64,000 nucleotides of DNA. Origin: Duganella alba. Its GTDB lineage: Bacteria; Pseudomonadota; Gammaproteobacteria; Burkholderiales; Burkholderiaceae_D. Within the stretch, counting starts at the first letter, position 1. Every line of letters starts with the position of its first letter. Below, in pieces: positions 7,995 to 16,625 of the stretch. Location: contig NZ_WKJN01000022.1 in NCBI RefSeq assembly GCF_009674495.1, positions 1 through 64,000 of the forward strand, in the 5' to 3' direction. Below the pieces are notes generated by a model. The model was not told the origin of the DNA and did not search any database. It saw only the letters and a list, made by a program, of their open reading frames with translations. The position numbers were made by a program, and so were the translations under genes.

Positions 7995-8366
7995 TTAGCC
8001 TTGCGGGTCGTTGCGGATTTGCGGGTCGTGCGCGAACTTGACGCCGGCTTTGTCTGCAAACTCCAGTGTAACATTGAGCGTCATCTGGGTCGTATTCAAG
8101 TCGTTGAAAGTCATCAGCTGGCCATCGACGCTGACGCTTGCCGCGCTGAGCTGACCATTGTCGGCAGGAACGACGGTCATGCCGGTGAACGTGATCGGGT
8201 AGCCGCCATCTTCGGCGATCTGATAATTGATGACCGTGTTCTGATTCGTGATGGTCGGGATTTTCGGGATGGTCTCGACGCTGTAGCCGTTAGGGCTGCT
8301 TGCATCAGGTTTGACGGAAACCAGGATATTCTGGAACGTGACTGGAATGGAGATCGATTGGGTCAT
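7995..8366 (-). CDS. Small beta-rich protein, probably DP-EP family
   Basis: 123 residues from ATG 8366; the stop of the upstream nSTAND regulator and this start overlap as TAATG. No signal peptide. The protein alternates short beta strands (ISIPVTFQNILVSV, NQNTVINYQIAEDG, QMTLNVTLEF) and ends FAHDPQIRNDPQG, which resembles the C-terminal DPxI-x-N-x-P tail that names the DP-EP family. Its function is unknown to me. Translational coupling to the 1092-residue regulator argues that it is a partner or effector of that protein. Confidence 0.7.
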   Translation of the reverse strand: MTQSISIPVTFQNILVSVKPDASSPNGYSVETIPKIPTITNQNTVINYQIAEDGGYPITFTGMTVVPADNGQLSAASVSVDGQLMTFNDLNTTQMTLNVTLEFADKAGVKFAHDPQIRNDPQG

Positions 8367-11300
8367 TACGTTGCTTTCTTTGGTTGGTGGGTGGACAAAT
8401 ACTCGAGGTAGGCAGGATCTTTGTAATTCATTTTTTCCAGCTGCTTCATGGCTTGCCTGGCGGCGCCCTGGTCGTTCAGGCAATGGCTGGCCCTGACCCA
8501 TTGCGACAGCAGGTTGAAGTCGGCGACGCCCTCGATGGAAGGCGGCAGCAGCGCGCGCGCGCGTTGGCAACTCAGGCGGGTGGTGGCGCCGTCGTTGCGG
8601 GCCGCGGCGATATCCGCGTCCAGCAGCAGCGCGTCAAACAGATAGTTGCGCAGCAACTGGTCGGTCGGCGCCACCGCATGAATTTTCTGCAGGTCGAGCA
8701 GTGCCGGGCGCAACGCGGCCTGGGCGCCCTGATAATTTCCTGCCTGCAACTCGACCGCAGCCTTGCGCTGGATCACGCCGGAAACCAGCATCTGCAGATT
8801 GAGCTTGGTCGGTTCGCGTTGCACCAGTGCGGATAAGCGGCTTTCGAGCTGGTTCAGTTCCGCCAGCGCCGCCGACTTGCCGGCGGCCGGTTTTTTCAGG
8901 TCGAAGGCCTTGAGCTGGGCGATGTACAGGTCACGTTGCCAGGAGCGGTTGCTGGGGTCCTGACGCACCAAGCCCTCCAGCAGTTCTTCCGCCTTGGCGA
9001 CATACGCGGCGCTGGTGGCCACGTCGCCCATCACCTGCTTGATCTGCGCCTGATGCAGCCACGCCGAGGCCAGCAGTTTCATGCCGCGCTTATCGTCGTG
9101 ATTGACATCGTGCAGCGCCTGGAAGATCGACAGTTCGCGCGCGTAGAGCAAGTCCGCTTGTTGCAACTGGCCTAATTGCAGCTTGGCGCTGGCCAGCCAG
9201 GAGACGCTGTCGGCCAGGCCGGCCGCGAGCACGTTGTCGCTCGGGCGTTGCGCGGCGGCGCGACTCTTTAACTGAACCGAACGCTCGAACTCCGTGGCGG
9301 CTTTCTCCACGTCACCCCGTTGCAGCGCCAGGCTGCCGAGGCTGTTGTGGGCGTAGGATTGTTCGATCCAGCTGTCGGGGTCGCCCGGCGCAATGGCTGC
9401 CAACTTGTCGCTATGCAGGCGGTACTCGTTGAAATATTGCTCGGCAGCCTGCCACTCTTTGCGGTCAAAATGGATCTGGCCGAGCCAGAATGCGTTTTCG
9501 CCCGCGCTTTTGACCAGTGCGATATCGGCAGGTTTGGCCTTCAGCTGCCGTTGCAGGATGTCGCGCGCGGCAAACAAGGCTGTTTTGGCGCCGACCGGAT
9601 CGCCGCGCGAAATCTTGACTTCCGAAATCAGCTGCAAAGATCTGACGCGCTGGGCCAGCGCCGCATCGCTATCGTCGACCTTGCTCTTGTCGGACAGATA
9701 CGTCAGGGCGCGGTTGCTGATGCTGTCGAGCAGGTCCAGCTTGCCGAGCGGCTTGAGCTGGTCTGCAAATTCGCCCAGCATATAGCCCATCAGATTTTCC
9801 GCCTCGGCACGGTGTGCTTCGGCCTGGGTTTGGGCGGAACGCGCCGCGAGGCCCAGGCCGCCGGCCAGCAGGGCCAGGCCGGTGACCACGATCATCACCG
9901 CCATGCGCACGCGCTCGCCACGGCGCTCGCTTTGGAGCGAGGACTGGATGAAGTTTTGTTCTTGGGGCGTGAGGCCGAAGCCGCTGGTGGCCAGCAACTG
10001 GCGCGCCTGGTTGGTCTGGGTGCCGGACGGCAGCAGCATGTCGCGCTTGCGGCCGCTTTCCTGCCAGCGGTTGGCTTGCGCGCTGATGCGGCTGCGCACT
10101 TGCAGGGCCTGCCGGTGTTCTTCGATCCATGCCACCACGCGCGGCCAGCGGCGCAGCAGCGCTTCGTGGGCGATGCCGAAGGCCGGCGCGCCGCCTTGCA
10201 GGTCGCTGACGAACAGGTGGGCGTCCACCAATGCCTGCACCAGCTTGTTTTCAGCTTCATTGCGCAGCGCCGACCACGGCACGCGGCGCGAACTGACGGT
10301 GGCTTCGTCTTCCGCCACCAGCACCAGTTGCGACAGCACGTGGGGCAGGGCGGCGATCTGGGCCGCGCCCAGCGCGGAAATCACCTGCTCGGCGCGGGCG
10401 CCGATGGCGCCTTCAAGGCCGCCCATGGCGTGGAAGGCGGCGTGCGTCAGTTCGCCTTCGGGCGTGCGCTGGCGGTACAGCTCTTGCAGGCAGTATTGCA
10501 GCAGCGGCAGGCTGTCCGGGCCGGAGCGGGCAGCGTGGCACAGGACTTCGTCCAGGCCTTCGCCGCGCTCGTCGACGGTGTAGCGCAGTTGCGCCACCTG
10601 CGCCGGATGGCGCACGATCTGGGCGATGTCGGCGCTGCCGGGCGGCGTCAGGTCGAAGTGACCGCCGCTCAGTTTCAGGTTCATCAGCGCCGGGTAGGAC
10701 GCCAGATGCGGGTAGAAGTCGTTGCGGCAGGCCAGCACCAGTTGCATGCTGCCCGAGCGCGCCAGCTGGTCCAGCACGTTGATGAAGACCGCGCGCTCGG
10801 CATCGCTAATATGCGGCAGCCGGAACACGGCTTCGAAACGGTCGATGAACAGCAGCAGCTGGATGGCCGGCAGTTGTGCCTGCAATTGCTCGATCAGGCC
10901 CGGCAGATCGTTGCCCATGCGCTGGGCGAGGGCGGCCGCGCTGGTGTTCTCAAACAGCAGCCTGCCGCCGATTTCGGCATCCAGCAACACGCTGGCCAGG
11001 GTTTCCAGCAGGCCGGCCTGGCCCATGTCGGCGCAATCGAGCTGGACGTGCGTGCTGATGGCGATGCCGGAATCAGCCGGCGCGGCGCCGGCTTTCAGCG
11101 CCGGAATCAGGCCGGCCTGCACCAGCGAGGTCTTGCCGGCGCCCGACGGCCCCAGCACCAGCACCATCGCGCAGGCGGCCTGGGCTTGCGCCACCACCAC
11201 TTGCACCAGCTGGTCGACGCTCAGTTTGCGGCCGAAGAAGATGGCGGCGTGTTGTTCTTCAAACGCTTCCAGGCCGCGGAACGGCGAGGCATGCAGCCAG

Positions 11301-11644
11301 CTCCCCTGGCTGACTTCGTCGTCGTAGCTCAGTTCGGCCAGCAGGCGGTAGCCGCGCTTGCGGATGGTTTCTATATAGCGCGGTTCGGTCGCCGAATCGT
11401 CCAGCGCGCGGCGCAGCTGGGTGATGATTTTGTGGATGGCGTTGTCGCTTGGCGAGACGTCGCCCCAGCACGCATCGAGCAGCGTTTCGGCCGACACCAC
11501 CACGTGCGGATGGCGGCACAGGTACAACAATACGTCCATTGCGCGCGGCTCAAGTTGCCGGTTTAACACCCCGCAACTGAGCGTATTGGTGGCCGGATCG
11601 ACCCGCCACTCGCCAAAACGAAAACTCTTGTGGTTCACATCCAA
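8366..11644 (-). CDS. Winged-helix/nSTAND ATPase/TPR membrane regulator
   Basis: 1092 residues in four parts. Residues 5-105 are an OmpR/CadC-type winged helix (FRFGEWRVDPATNTL ... ETIRKRGYRLLA). Residues 120-560 are an nSTAND-type NTPase opening with SPFRGLEAFEEQHAAIFFGR, with Walker A GPSGAGKT at 165-172, LLLFIDRFEAVF as Walker B and a winged-helix end region with FGIAHEALLRRWPR. One membrane segment lies at about 581-601. Residues 620-1060 are helical repeats of TPR type, where YFNEYRLHSDKLAAIAPGDPDSW and repeated DPSN/DVEKAATEFERSVQLK elements are visible. The DNA-binding part is thus cytoplasmic and the TPRs periplasmic, a one-component transmembrane sensor with an ATPase switch. Likely targets are itself and the divergent genes at 11819-12732. 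Confidence 0.88.
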   Translation of the reverse strand: MDVNHKSFRFGEWRVDPATNTLSCGVLNRQLEPRAMDVLLYLCRHPHVVVSAETLLDACWGDVSPSDNAIHKIITQLRRALDDSATEPRYIETIRKRGYRLLAELSYDDEVSQGSWLHASPFRGLEAFEEQHAAIFFGRKLSVDQLVQVVVAQAQAACAMVLVLGPSGAGKTSLVQAGLIPALKAGAAPADSGIAISTHVQLDCADMGQAGLLETLASVLLDAEIGGRLLFENTSAAALAQRMGNDLPGLIEQLQAQLPAIQLLLFIDRFEAVFRLPHISDAERAVFINVLDQLARSGSMQLVLACRNDFYPHLASYPALMNLKLSGGHFDLTPPGSADIAQIVRHPAQVAQLRYTVDERGEGLDEVLCHAARSGPDSLPLLQYCLQELYRQRTPEGELTHAAFHAMGGLEGAIGARAEQVISALGAAQIAALPHVLSQLVLVAEDEATVSSRRVPWSALRNEAENKLVQALVDAHLFVSDLQGGAPAFGIAHEALLRRWPRVVAWIEEHRQALQVRSRISAQANRWQESGRKRDMLLPSGTQTNQARQLLATSGFGLTPQEQNFIQSSLQSERRGERVRMAVMIVVTGLALLAGGLGLAARSAQTQAEAHRAEAENLMGYMLGEFADQLKPLGKLDLLDSISNRALTYLSDKSKVDDSDAALAQRVRSLQLISEVKISRGDPVGAKTALFAARDILQRQLKAKPADIALVKSAGENAFWLGQIHFDRKEWQAAEQYFNEYRLHSDKLAAIAPGDPDSWIEQSYAHNSLGSLALQRGDVEKAATEFERSVQLKSRAAAQRPSDNVLAAGLADSVSWLASAKLQLGQLQQADLLYARELSIFQALHDVNHDDKRGMKLLASAWLHQAQIKQVMGDVATSAAYVAKAEELLEGLVRQDPSNRSWQRDLYIAQLKAFDLKKPAAGKSAALAELNQLESRLSALVQREPTKLNLQMLVSGVIQRKAAVELQAGNYQGAQAALRPALLDLQKIHAVAPTDQLLRNYLFDALLLDADIAAARNDGATTRLSCQRARALLPPSIEGVADFNLLSQWVRASHCLNDQGAARQAMKQLEKMNYKDPAYLEYLSTHQPKKAT

Positions 11645-11676
11645 CCTTCTTTGCGCTCGAATACATTTGTGTAATC

Positions 11677-11738
11677 AATGACTTAGCAACCGGAAGGTTT
11701 TCGGAAGGCCAGTTTTCCATTAGTTGCTTAAAGTCATT
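11677..11738. promoter_or_regulatory. Candidate operator between the nSTAND regulator and the DUF1906 gene
   Basis: Two superimposed signals lie in the 174-base divergent intergenic region. CGGAAGG occurs at 11691-11697 and again at 11702-11708, starts 11 bases apart, the spacing at which OmpR/PhoB-type winged helices bind tandem sites. They are framed by an imperfect inverted repeat, AATGACTTAGCAAC (11677-11690) and GTTGCTTAAAGTCATT (11723-11738), which match except for two extra bases in the second arm. No experimental support. Confidence 0.4.
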
Positions 11739-11818
11739 ACATATAAATACTAACATTATCGACTAAGAAATAGTTGCAGATTCACAGAAACATTTTCAAG
11801 CAACCCAGCGGAGAACAC

Positions 11819-12442
11819 ATGACTGTTTTAACCGGCGTGAAAGCACCGTTTGAACTGACGCAGTACGCAATAGCAATCAAGCAACAGGGGATCGATTTCG
11901 CCATCCGCCATTACACGCATCAGGCGGGCAAGAGTTTGTCGCTGGCCGAGGCGCGTGCGCTGACCGACGCCGGCATCCAGATCGGCGTGGTGTGGGAAAC
12001 GCCGGATGCCCACCTGAGCTACTTCAGCCGGGCCCAGGGATGTGCCGACGGCGCCGCCGCATATCTGATGGCGCAGTCGGTGATTGCCCAGCCGTCCGGC
12101 TCGGCGGTGTATTTCGCGGTGGACTTCCATCCGGGCGAGGCGGAGATTGCCGGCCCGGTCACGCGCTATTTTGAAGGGGTGAACCAGGCTTTCGGCGCCG
12201 CCTCGGCGGCCGAGCGCCAGTACCAGGTCGGCGTGTATGGCTCCGGTGCATGCTGCGCTGCGATGATGGCGCAGGGCCTGGCCTCGGTCAGCTGGCTGGC
12301 GGATGAGACCGAGGATTACGGCGGCTACAGCCTGCGGCAACTGGACGCCGCGGTGCTGCCGGTCGATGATGGCCAGCGCATCAGCGTGCGCATGGCGTGT
12401 AACAGTCCGGAGCGTCCGGCTGGCTTGTTCCGGGTGCTGTAG
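11819..12442 (+). CDS. DUF1906 (Rv2525c-like) glycoside-hydrolase-like protein
   Basis: 207 residues from ATG 11819, preceded by GCGGAGA. TIM-barrel family of Rv2525c type, thought to act on cell-wall glycans: a strand with IDFAIRHYTHQAGKSLSLAEARAL, GIQIGVVWETPD, the acidic strand VYFAVDFHP with Asp and His, QYQVGVYGSG and VSWLADETEDYGGY. I see no signal peptide or Tat motif, so if it acts on peptidoglycan it needs another export route. It is divergent from the nSTAND regulator and followed after 2 bases by a 95-residue gene. Confidence 0.83.
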   Translation: MTVLTGVKAPFELTQYAIAIKQQGIDFAIRHYTHQAGKSLSLAEARALTDAGIQIGVVWETPDAHLSYFSRAQGCADGAAAYLMAQSVIAQPSGSAVYFAVDFHPGEAEIAGPVTRYFEGVNQAFGAASAAERQYQVGVYGSGACCAAMMAQGLASVSWLADETEDYGGYSLRQLDAAVLPVDDGQRISVRMACNSPERPAGLFRVL

Positions 12443-12444
12443 CG

Positions 12445-12732
12445 ATGAATATCTGCTTTACCGAGACGCCGTCGCGCAAGACGGTCAAACCGTCCAAAAC
12501 CGTTTTCCTCAACAATACCGGCCAGGATGTGACGCTGAAATTCGTCACCGCGCCGGACCTGGTGCTGAGCGCCTACACGATCAGCACCGGCATCAGCGCC
12601 GCCATCGACCACATCCGGCTGGGAATGACGGATTATTACTCCTGCCACAGCCAGAACGTCGCCATTCCAGGCGACTGCACGGCGGTGCTGACCTTGTCCA
12701 ACAGCGTGCTGACGATGGCGGTGTCCGCCTAA
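12445..12732 (+). CDS. Small protein of unknown function, coupled to the DUF1906 gene
   Basis: 95 residues. Its ATG is 2 bases after the DUF1906 stop, so it is almost certainly co-translated. Composition is strand-like (KTVFLNNTGQDVTLKFVTAPDLVL) with three Cys (ICF, SCHSQ, GDCTA). No signal peptide or membrane segment. No family recognised. Its size and beta character resemble the DP-EP-like protein encoded on the other side of the regulator, but I see no alignable sequence between them. The last 4 bases overlap the convergent gene at 12729. Confidence 0.65.
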   Translation: MNICFTETPSRKTVKPSKTVFLNNTGQDVTLKFVTAPDLVLSAYTISTGISAAIDHIRLGMTDYYSCHSQNVAIPGDCTAVLTLSNSVLTMAVSA

Positions 12733-13196
12733 TGCATGTCGATCACGTCGAACGGTGACGGGGTGGCGCTGAGAAAGGCGATCAGCGCCCGGGCCCGGTC
12801 GCCCATTTCCTCGCGGCGGGTGGCGACGATGGCGTCGCGCAGGCCGGGGATGATTTCGGTGATCAGCGAGTTTTCGTCGTAGGCGGTGACCAGCAGCACG
12901 GCCAGTTCGGTGGCGCGGCCGCGGTTGTTGCGCATGCGCTCCTCCAGCACCGCCAGCAGCGCCCGCTGCATGCGCGGCGTCGGATTGGTGATGTAGCCGA
13001 ACACCAGCGGCGTGTTGCTGATCGCATCGCACAGGCGCTGTTCGATCTGCTCCGGCTTGACGTCGGACGCAATGTCGAAATACGCGCCGTTCCAGCGCGT
13101 GCGCTCATACGGGTGACCGGGCGGGAAGGAGTCGGCGGTTTCGAAGCCGAGCATGTGGCTCAGCCGGCGCAGCCATTGAAATAGTATCGGCATCAT
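12729..13196 (-). CDS. Uncharacterised 155-residue protein
   Basis: 155 residues starting MMPILFQWLRRLSHMLGF; the second Met (13193) is an equally possible start. Mostly helical and charged, with RTRWNGAYFDIASDVKPEQIEQRLCDAI and an RRE-rich helix (RDAIVATRREEMGDRARALIAFL). No signal peptide, membrane segment or recognised motif. It is the only minus-strand gene between two plus-strand blocks and is divergent from the MCP at 13340. Coding potential is supported by length, codon bias and lack of a credible alternative on the other strand. Confidence 0.65.
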   Translation of the reverse strand: MMPILFQWLRRLSHMLGFETADSFPPGHPYERTRWNGAYFDIASDVKPEQIEQRLCDAISNTPLVFGYITNPTPRMQRALLAVLEERMRNNRGRATELAVLLVTAYDENSLITEIIPGLRDAIVATRREEMGDRARALIAFLSATPSPFDVIDMH

Positions 13197-13339
13197 ATGG
13201 GTATTTTAACCTGTGTATTGATCCTATCCTTTTGGAAAGGAAGAAATTTCCCCAGTGGAATGAATGTAGAATTCTTCCCAAGCAGGGCGCCCCAAGAATT
13301 GCCGCCATTTATCTGACATATCTCCGCAGGAGCAGTGAA

Positions 13340-14935
13340 ATGAAAATGGAAAATTTTAAGATTGGTCATCGGCTGATCGCCGCATTCAGTGTGTTGCTGC
13401 TGATGCTGGTGGTCGTGGCGGCATTGGGAGTCAGCCGCATGGCGGCGATCCAGCACGCCATGATCGACATCACCAAGGGCAACGATGTGGAGTCTGCGGC
13501 GGCTTCCGCCATGCGCCTCAGCGTCGACGACCGCATGATTGCCCTCCGTAATATCGTGCTGCTGGACGATCCGGCGCAAATGCAGGGCCAAATCGACCGC
13601 ATCCGCGCGCAGGCGGCGGACTACGCCACTGCCGAGCAAGAGCTGCGGGCCACGTTTGCCGAATATGGGATCGAAGAGGACGAGAGCAAGCTGCTGGCGG
13701 ATGTCGCCGCGCGCGCGGCGGCGGCGGCGCCGCTGATGGAAAAAGTGCAGGCGCTGGGACTGCGGAATAACAATGCCGAAGCCACCGCATTGCTGATCGG
13801 CGACCTGCGCACCATGCAGCAGCAGTGGCAGGGCAGCCTGCAGGCGCTGGTGGAAACCGAAAGAAAGCAAAACGAAGAGGCAACCGCCGCCGCCGACGCC
13901 TCCTATGCGATGGCGCGCAATGTCATGGTCGCCATCAGCATTGTCTCGGTGATTTGCGGACTGCTGATCGCCTGGCGCATCACCCGCAGCATCACCGTGC
14001 CGATCGGCCGCGCCGTCCACATCGCCCAGACCGTGGCGGACGGCGACTTGTCCAGCGATATCCACGCTCCGGACGGCAGCGATGAAACCAGCATGCTGCT
14101 GGCCGCGCTCAAGGCCATGAACGAGAATTTGCGCGTGATCGTCGGCCGCGTGCGCGACGGCACGGATACGATGAAAACCGCCTCGCAGGAAATCGCCTCC
14201 GGCAACCTGGACCTGTCGTCGCGCACCGAACAGCAGGCCGGTTCGCTGGAAGAAACCGCCTCGTCAATGGAAGAGCTGACCAGCACCGTCAAGCAGAATG
14301 ACGACAACGCCCGCCAGGCCAACACGCTGGCGGCGATCGCCACCGAAGTGGCCGGCAAGGGCGGCGCCGTGATCGCCAATGTGGTCGAAACGATGGAAGA
14401 GATCAACACCTCGTCGAAGAAGATCGCGGAAATCATCGGCGTCATCGACGGCATCGCGTTCCAGACCAACATCCTGGCCTTGAACGCGGCGGTGGAGGCG
14501 GCCCGTGCCGGCGAACAGGGCCGCGGCTTCGCGGTGGTGGCCACCGAAGTGCGCAGCCTGGCGCACCGCAGCGCGGCCGCCGCCAAGGAAATCAAGACGC
14601 TGATCAGCGATTCGGTGGACAAGGTCGACACCGGCGCGCGCCTGGTGGACGAGGCCGGACAGACCATGAGCGAAGTGGTGGAAAGCGTGCGCCGCGTCAG
14701 CGGTGTGATTTCGGAGATCACGGCGGCCAGCCGCGAGCAAAGCCTGGGCATCGAGCAGATCAACCAGGCGATTATCGAGATGGATGGAGTGACGCAGCAG
14801 AACGCCGCGCTGGTCGAACAATCGGCCGCCGCCGCCGAGGCCTTGCAGGATCAGGCCGCCACGCTGTCCGAACTGGTCGGCAAGTTTGTGCTGGCGGTGC
14901 CGGTGTCGCGCCGCCTGGCGTTGAGCGCGGCCTGA
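13340..14935 (+). CDS. Methyl-accepting chemotaxis protein
   Basis: 531 residues from ATG 13340 (GCAGGAGCA upstream); the open frame to 13232 would put charged residues before the first membrane segment. Membrane segment 1 at about 12-32, a four-helix-bundle type periplasmic domain to about 190, membrane segment 2 at about 193-212, HAMP to about 265, then the signalling domain with the invariant hairpin tip [20 protein letters not shown] and repeated [17 protein letters not shown] methylation helices. There is no C-terminal NWETF-type CheR tether. Ligand unknown. No che genes adjoin this copy; a second MCP at 31985 sits beside cheW. Confidence 0.94.
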   Translation: MKMENFKIGHRLIAAFSVLLLMLVVVAALGVSRMAAIQHAMIDITKGNDVESAAASAMRLSVDDRMIALRNIVLLDDPAQMQGQIDRIRAQAADYATAEQELRATFAEYGIEEDESKLLADVAARAAAAAPLMEKVQALGLRNNNAEATALLIGDLRTMQQQWQGSLQALVETERKQNEEATAAADASYAMARNVMVAISIVSVICGLLIAWRITRSITVPIGRAVHIAQTVADGDLSSDIHAPDGSDETSMLLAALKAMNENLRVIVGRVRDGTDTMKTASQEIASGNLDLSSRTEQQAGSLEETASSMEELTSTVKQNDDNARQANTLAAIATEVAGKGGAVIANVVETMEEINTSSKKIAEIIGVIDGIAFQTNILALNAAVEAARAGEQGRGFAVVATEVRSLAHRSAAAAKEIKTLISDSVDKVDTGARLVDEAGQTMSEVVESVRRVSGVISEITAASREQSLGIEQINQAIIEMDGVTQQNAALVEQSAAAAEALQDQAATLSELVGKFVLAVPVSRRLALSAA

Positions 14936-14948
14936 AACGAAAATAGGC

Positions 14949-14982
14949 AGCCCCAGGCGCAGGTGGTCCCCGCCTGGTGGCT
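14949..14982. terminator. Hairpin between convergent MCP and pirin genes
   Basis: AGCCCCAGGCG (14949-14959) pairs with CGCCTGGTGGCT (14971-14982) with one bulge, leaving an 11-base loop. It fills most of the 57-base gap between two convergent genes, the expected place for a bidirectional transcription stop. No strong T-run on either side, so a classic rho-independent terminator is not certain. Confidence 0.45.
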
Positions 14983-14992
14983 GTTGTAACTG

Positions 14993-15862
14993 TTAAACCT
15001 GGGCTTCCTCGCCCAGTTTGCCGGCGCGGAAATCATCCACGGCGGCGTGCAGCTCGGCCTGCGTGTTCATCACGAACGGGCCGTATTGCGCAATCGGTTC
15101 GTTCAGCGGCTGGCCGGCGATCAGGATGAAGCGGCTGTCCTCGCTTGCCGTGATGACCACGCCATCGGCGTCCTTGGTGTTGGCCAGGATCGCCATGCGG
15201 CCGGTCGCCACTGCCTTGCCGTCGATCTCCACCGAACCGCGATAGGTGAAGATGAAGGCGTTATGGCCTTCCGGCAGCTGCTGCTTGAACGGGGCGCCTG
15301 CGGGCAGGTGCACGTCCAGATACAGCGGCTCGGTCACTTCGCGCTGCACCGCGCCGTCCACGCCATGGCTGCGGCCGGCAATCACCTTGACCTTGGCGCC
15401 TTGCTGCGTTTCAAACGCCGGCACGTCGGCGCCGTTGAAGTCGCGATACCACGGTGCGCGCATCTTGTCCTTGGCGGGCAGGTTCAGCCACAGCTGGAAG
15501 CCTTCCATCACGCCGTCTTCCTGCTCCGGCATTTCCGAGTGGATCACGCCACGGCCGGCGGTCATCCATTGCACGCCGCCGTTGGTCAGCAGGCCTTCGT
15601 TGCCGGCGCTGTCCTTGTGGCGCATGCGGCCTTCGAGCATATAGGTCACGGTTTCAAAGCCGCGGTGCGGATGGCTCGGGAAGCCGGCGATGTAATCGTT
15701 GGCCTGGTCGCTGCCGAAGTTGTCCAGCATCAGGAATGGATCGAGGCGGCGCTGCAAGGTCTGGGTCAACACGCGATTGATCTTGACGCCGGCGCCGTCC
15801 ATCACGGCCTGGCCGGTGATGATGCGTTCCACGGTGCGTGGGGTATTTACTTGCTCGGTCAT
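14993..15862 (-). CDS. Pirin-family protein (putative quercetinase-like dioxygenase)
   Basis: 289 residues from ATG 15862, chosen over 15874 because GGAGAATGAT precedes it. Cupin bicupin fold: FPSHPHRGFETVTYMLEGRMRHKDS gives the metal-binding His residues, and GVIHSEMPEQ the Glu. The C-terminal pirin domain starts near FKQQLPEGHNAFIFTYRGSVEID. Some bacterial pirins have quercetin dioxygenase activity. It follows the azoreductase gene by 48 bases on the same strand, with a divergent LysR gene beyond, a common quinone/flavonoid-stress arrangement. A second pirin is at 60528-61409. Confidence 0.92.
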   Translation of the reverse strand: MTEQVNTPRTVERIITGQAVMDGAGVKINRVLTQTLQRRLDPFLMLDNFGSDQANDYIAGFPSHPHRGFETVTYMLEGRMRHKDSAGNEGLLTNGGVQWMTAGRGVIHSEMPEQEDGVMEGFQLWLNLPAKDKMRAPWYRDFNGADVPAFETQQGAKVKVIAGRSHGVDGAVQREVTEPLYLDVHLPAGAPFKQQLPEGHNAFIFTYRGSVEIDGKAVATGRMAILANTKDADGVVITASEDSRFILIAGQPLNEPIAQYGPFVMNTQAELHAAVDDFRAGKLGEEAQV

Positions 15863-15910
15863 ATCATTCTCCATTGGTTGGTTGCTGCGCCGCCTGTACT
15901 GCCGTGTTGC

Positions 15911-16510
15911 TTACACCAGGATGGCGTTGATTTCTGCTTCCGCCTGCGATTGCGCCTTGGCCACGGCTTCCGGACCCATGCCCAGACCCTCGGCAAACAC
16001 GTACTGCACATCGGTCAGGCCCACGAAGCTCAGGAACATCTTGATGTGCGCCAGCTGGGTGTCGGTTGGCGCATCGCGGTGGATGCCGCCACGCGACAGC
16101 GCCACGTAGACTTTTTTACCGGTCAGCAGGCCGACCGGGCCGGTTGGGCCGTACTTGAAGGTCACGCCGGCGCGGGCAATCGCGTCGAACCAGGTTTTCA
16201 GCTGGGCGGTGATGCCGAAGTTGTAGGTCGGTGCGCCGATCACGACAACGTCGGCAGCTTGCACCTGGGCGATCAGGGCGTCGTCCAGCGCCACGCGAGC
16301 GGCCTGGTCGGCGTTGCGCTGGTCGGCCGGGGTGAACAGGGCTTGCAGGGCGACTTCGTCCAGTACTGGATGTGGCTGGGCGGCCAGATCGCGGCGGGTG
16401 ACGGCGGCGCCTGGATTGGCGGCGCTGATTTTTGCCACCAGAGCATCAGCCAGACGGGTGGATTCGGAACCGTTGCTGCGGGCGCTGGAGTTGATTTGCA
16501 GGATGTTCAT
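15911..16510 (-). CDS. azoR: FMN-dependent NADH:quinone oxidoreductase/azoreductase
   Basis: 199 residues from ATG 16510, with AAGGAGC 7 bases upstream; the longer open frame to 16738 runs into the divergent LysR gene and is not real. Flavodoxin-like AzoR signatures: [23 protein letters not shown], the FMN loop [29 protein letters not shown] and ALSRGGIH. It reduces quinones and azo compounds by two-electron transfer in the cytosol. First gene of an azoR-pirin unit, divergent from a LysR-type regulator 115 bases away that probably controls it. Confidence 0.94.
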   Translation of the reverse strand: MNILQINSSARSNGSESTRLADALVAKISAANPGAAVTRRDLAAQPHPVLDEVALQALFTPADQRNADQAARVALDDALIAQVQAADVVVIGAPTYNFGITAQLKTWFDAIARAGVTFKYGPTGPVGLLTGKKVYVALSRGGIHRDAPTDTQLAHIKMFLSFVGLTDVQYVFAEGLGMGPEAVAKAQSQAEAEINAILV

Positions 16511-16592
16511 GGTGTTGCTCCTTGATGTTGGTGAGTGCTGCGTCGATGGAGTAACTTTAACCGTTTCAAATTCGATGCGGAAGCCGTTAAAA

Positions 16593-16609
16593 TGGATAAC
16601 ATTAATCCA
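16593..16609. promoter_or_regulatory. Candidate LysR binding box (T-N11-A type)
   Basis: TGGAT-AACATTA-ATCCA is a perfect 5-7-5 inverted repeat containing the T-N11-A spacing of LysR-type binding sites. It lies 17 bases before the LysR start and inside the azoR/LysR divergent region, the standard place for an autoregulatory site. Confidence 0.5.
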
Positions 16610-16625
16610 CTGATGGAACAATCCT

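Noticed and set aside
9320-11566. A 748-codon plus-strand open frame
   Set aside because: Antisense to the nSTAND regulator; Gln/Arg/Ala-rich low complexity with no domains.
14949-14982. A tRNA-like or small RNA structure
   Set aside because: Only one stem-loop, no cloverleaf or promoter; a convergent-gene stop is simpler.
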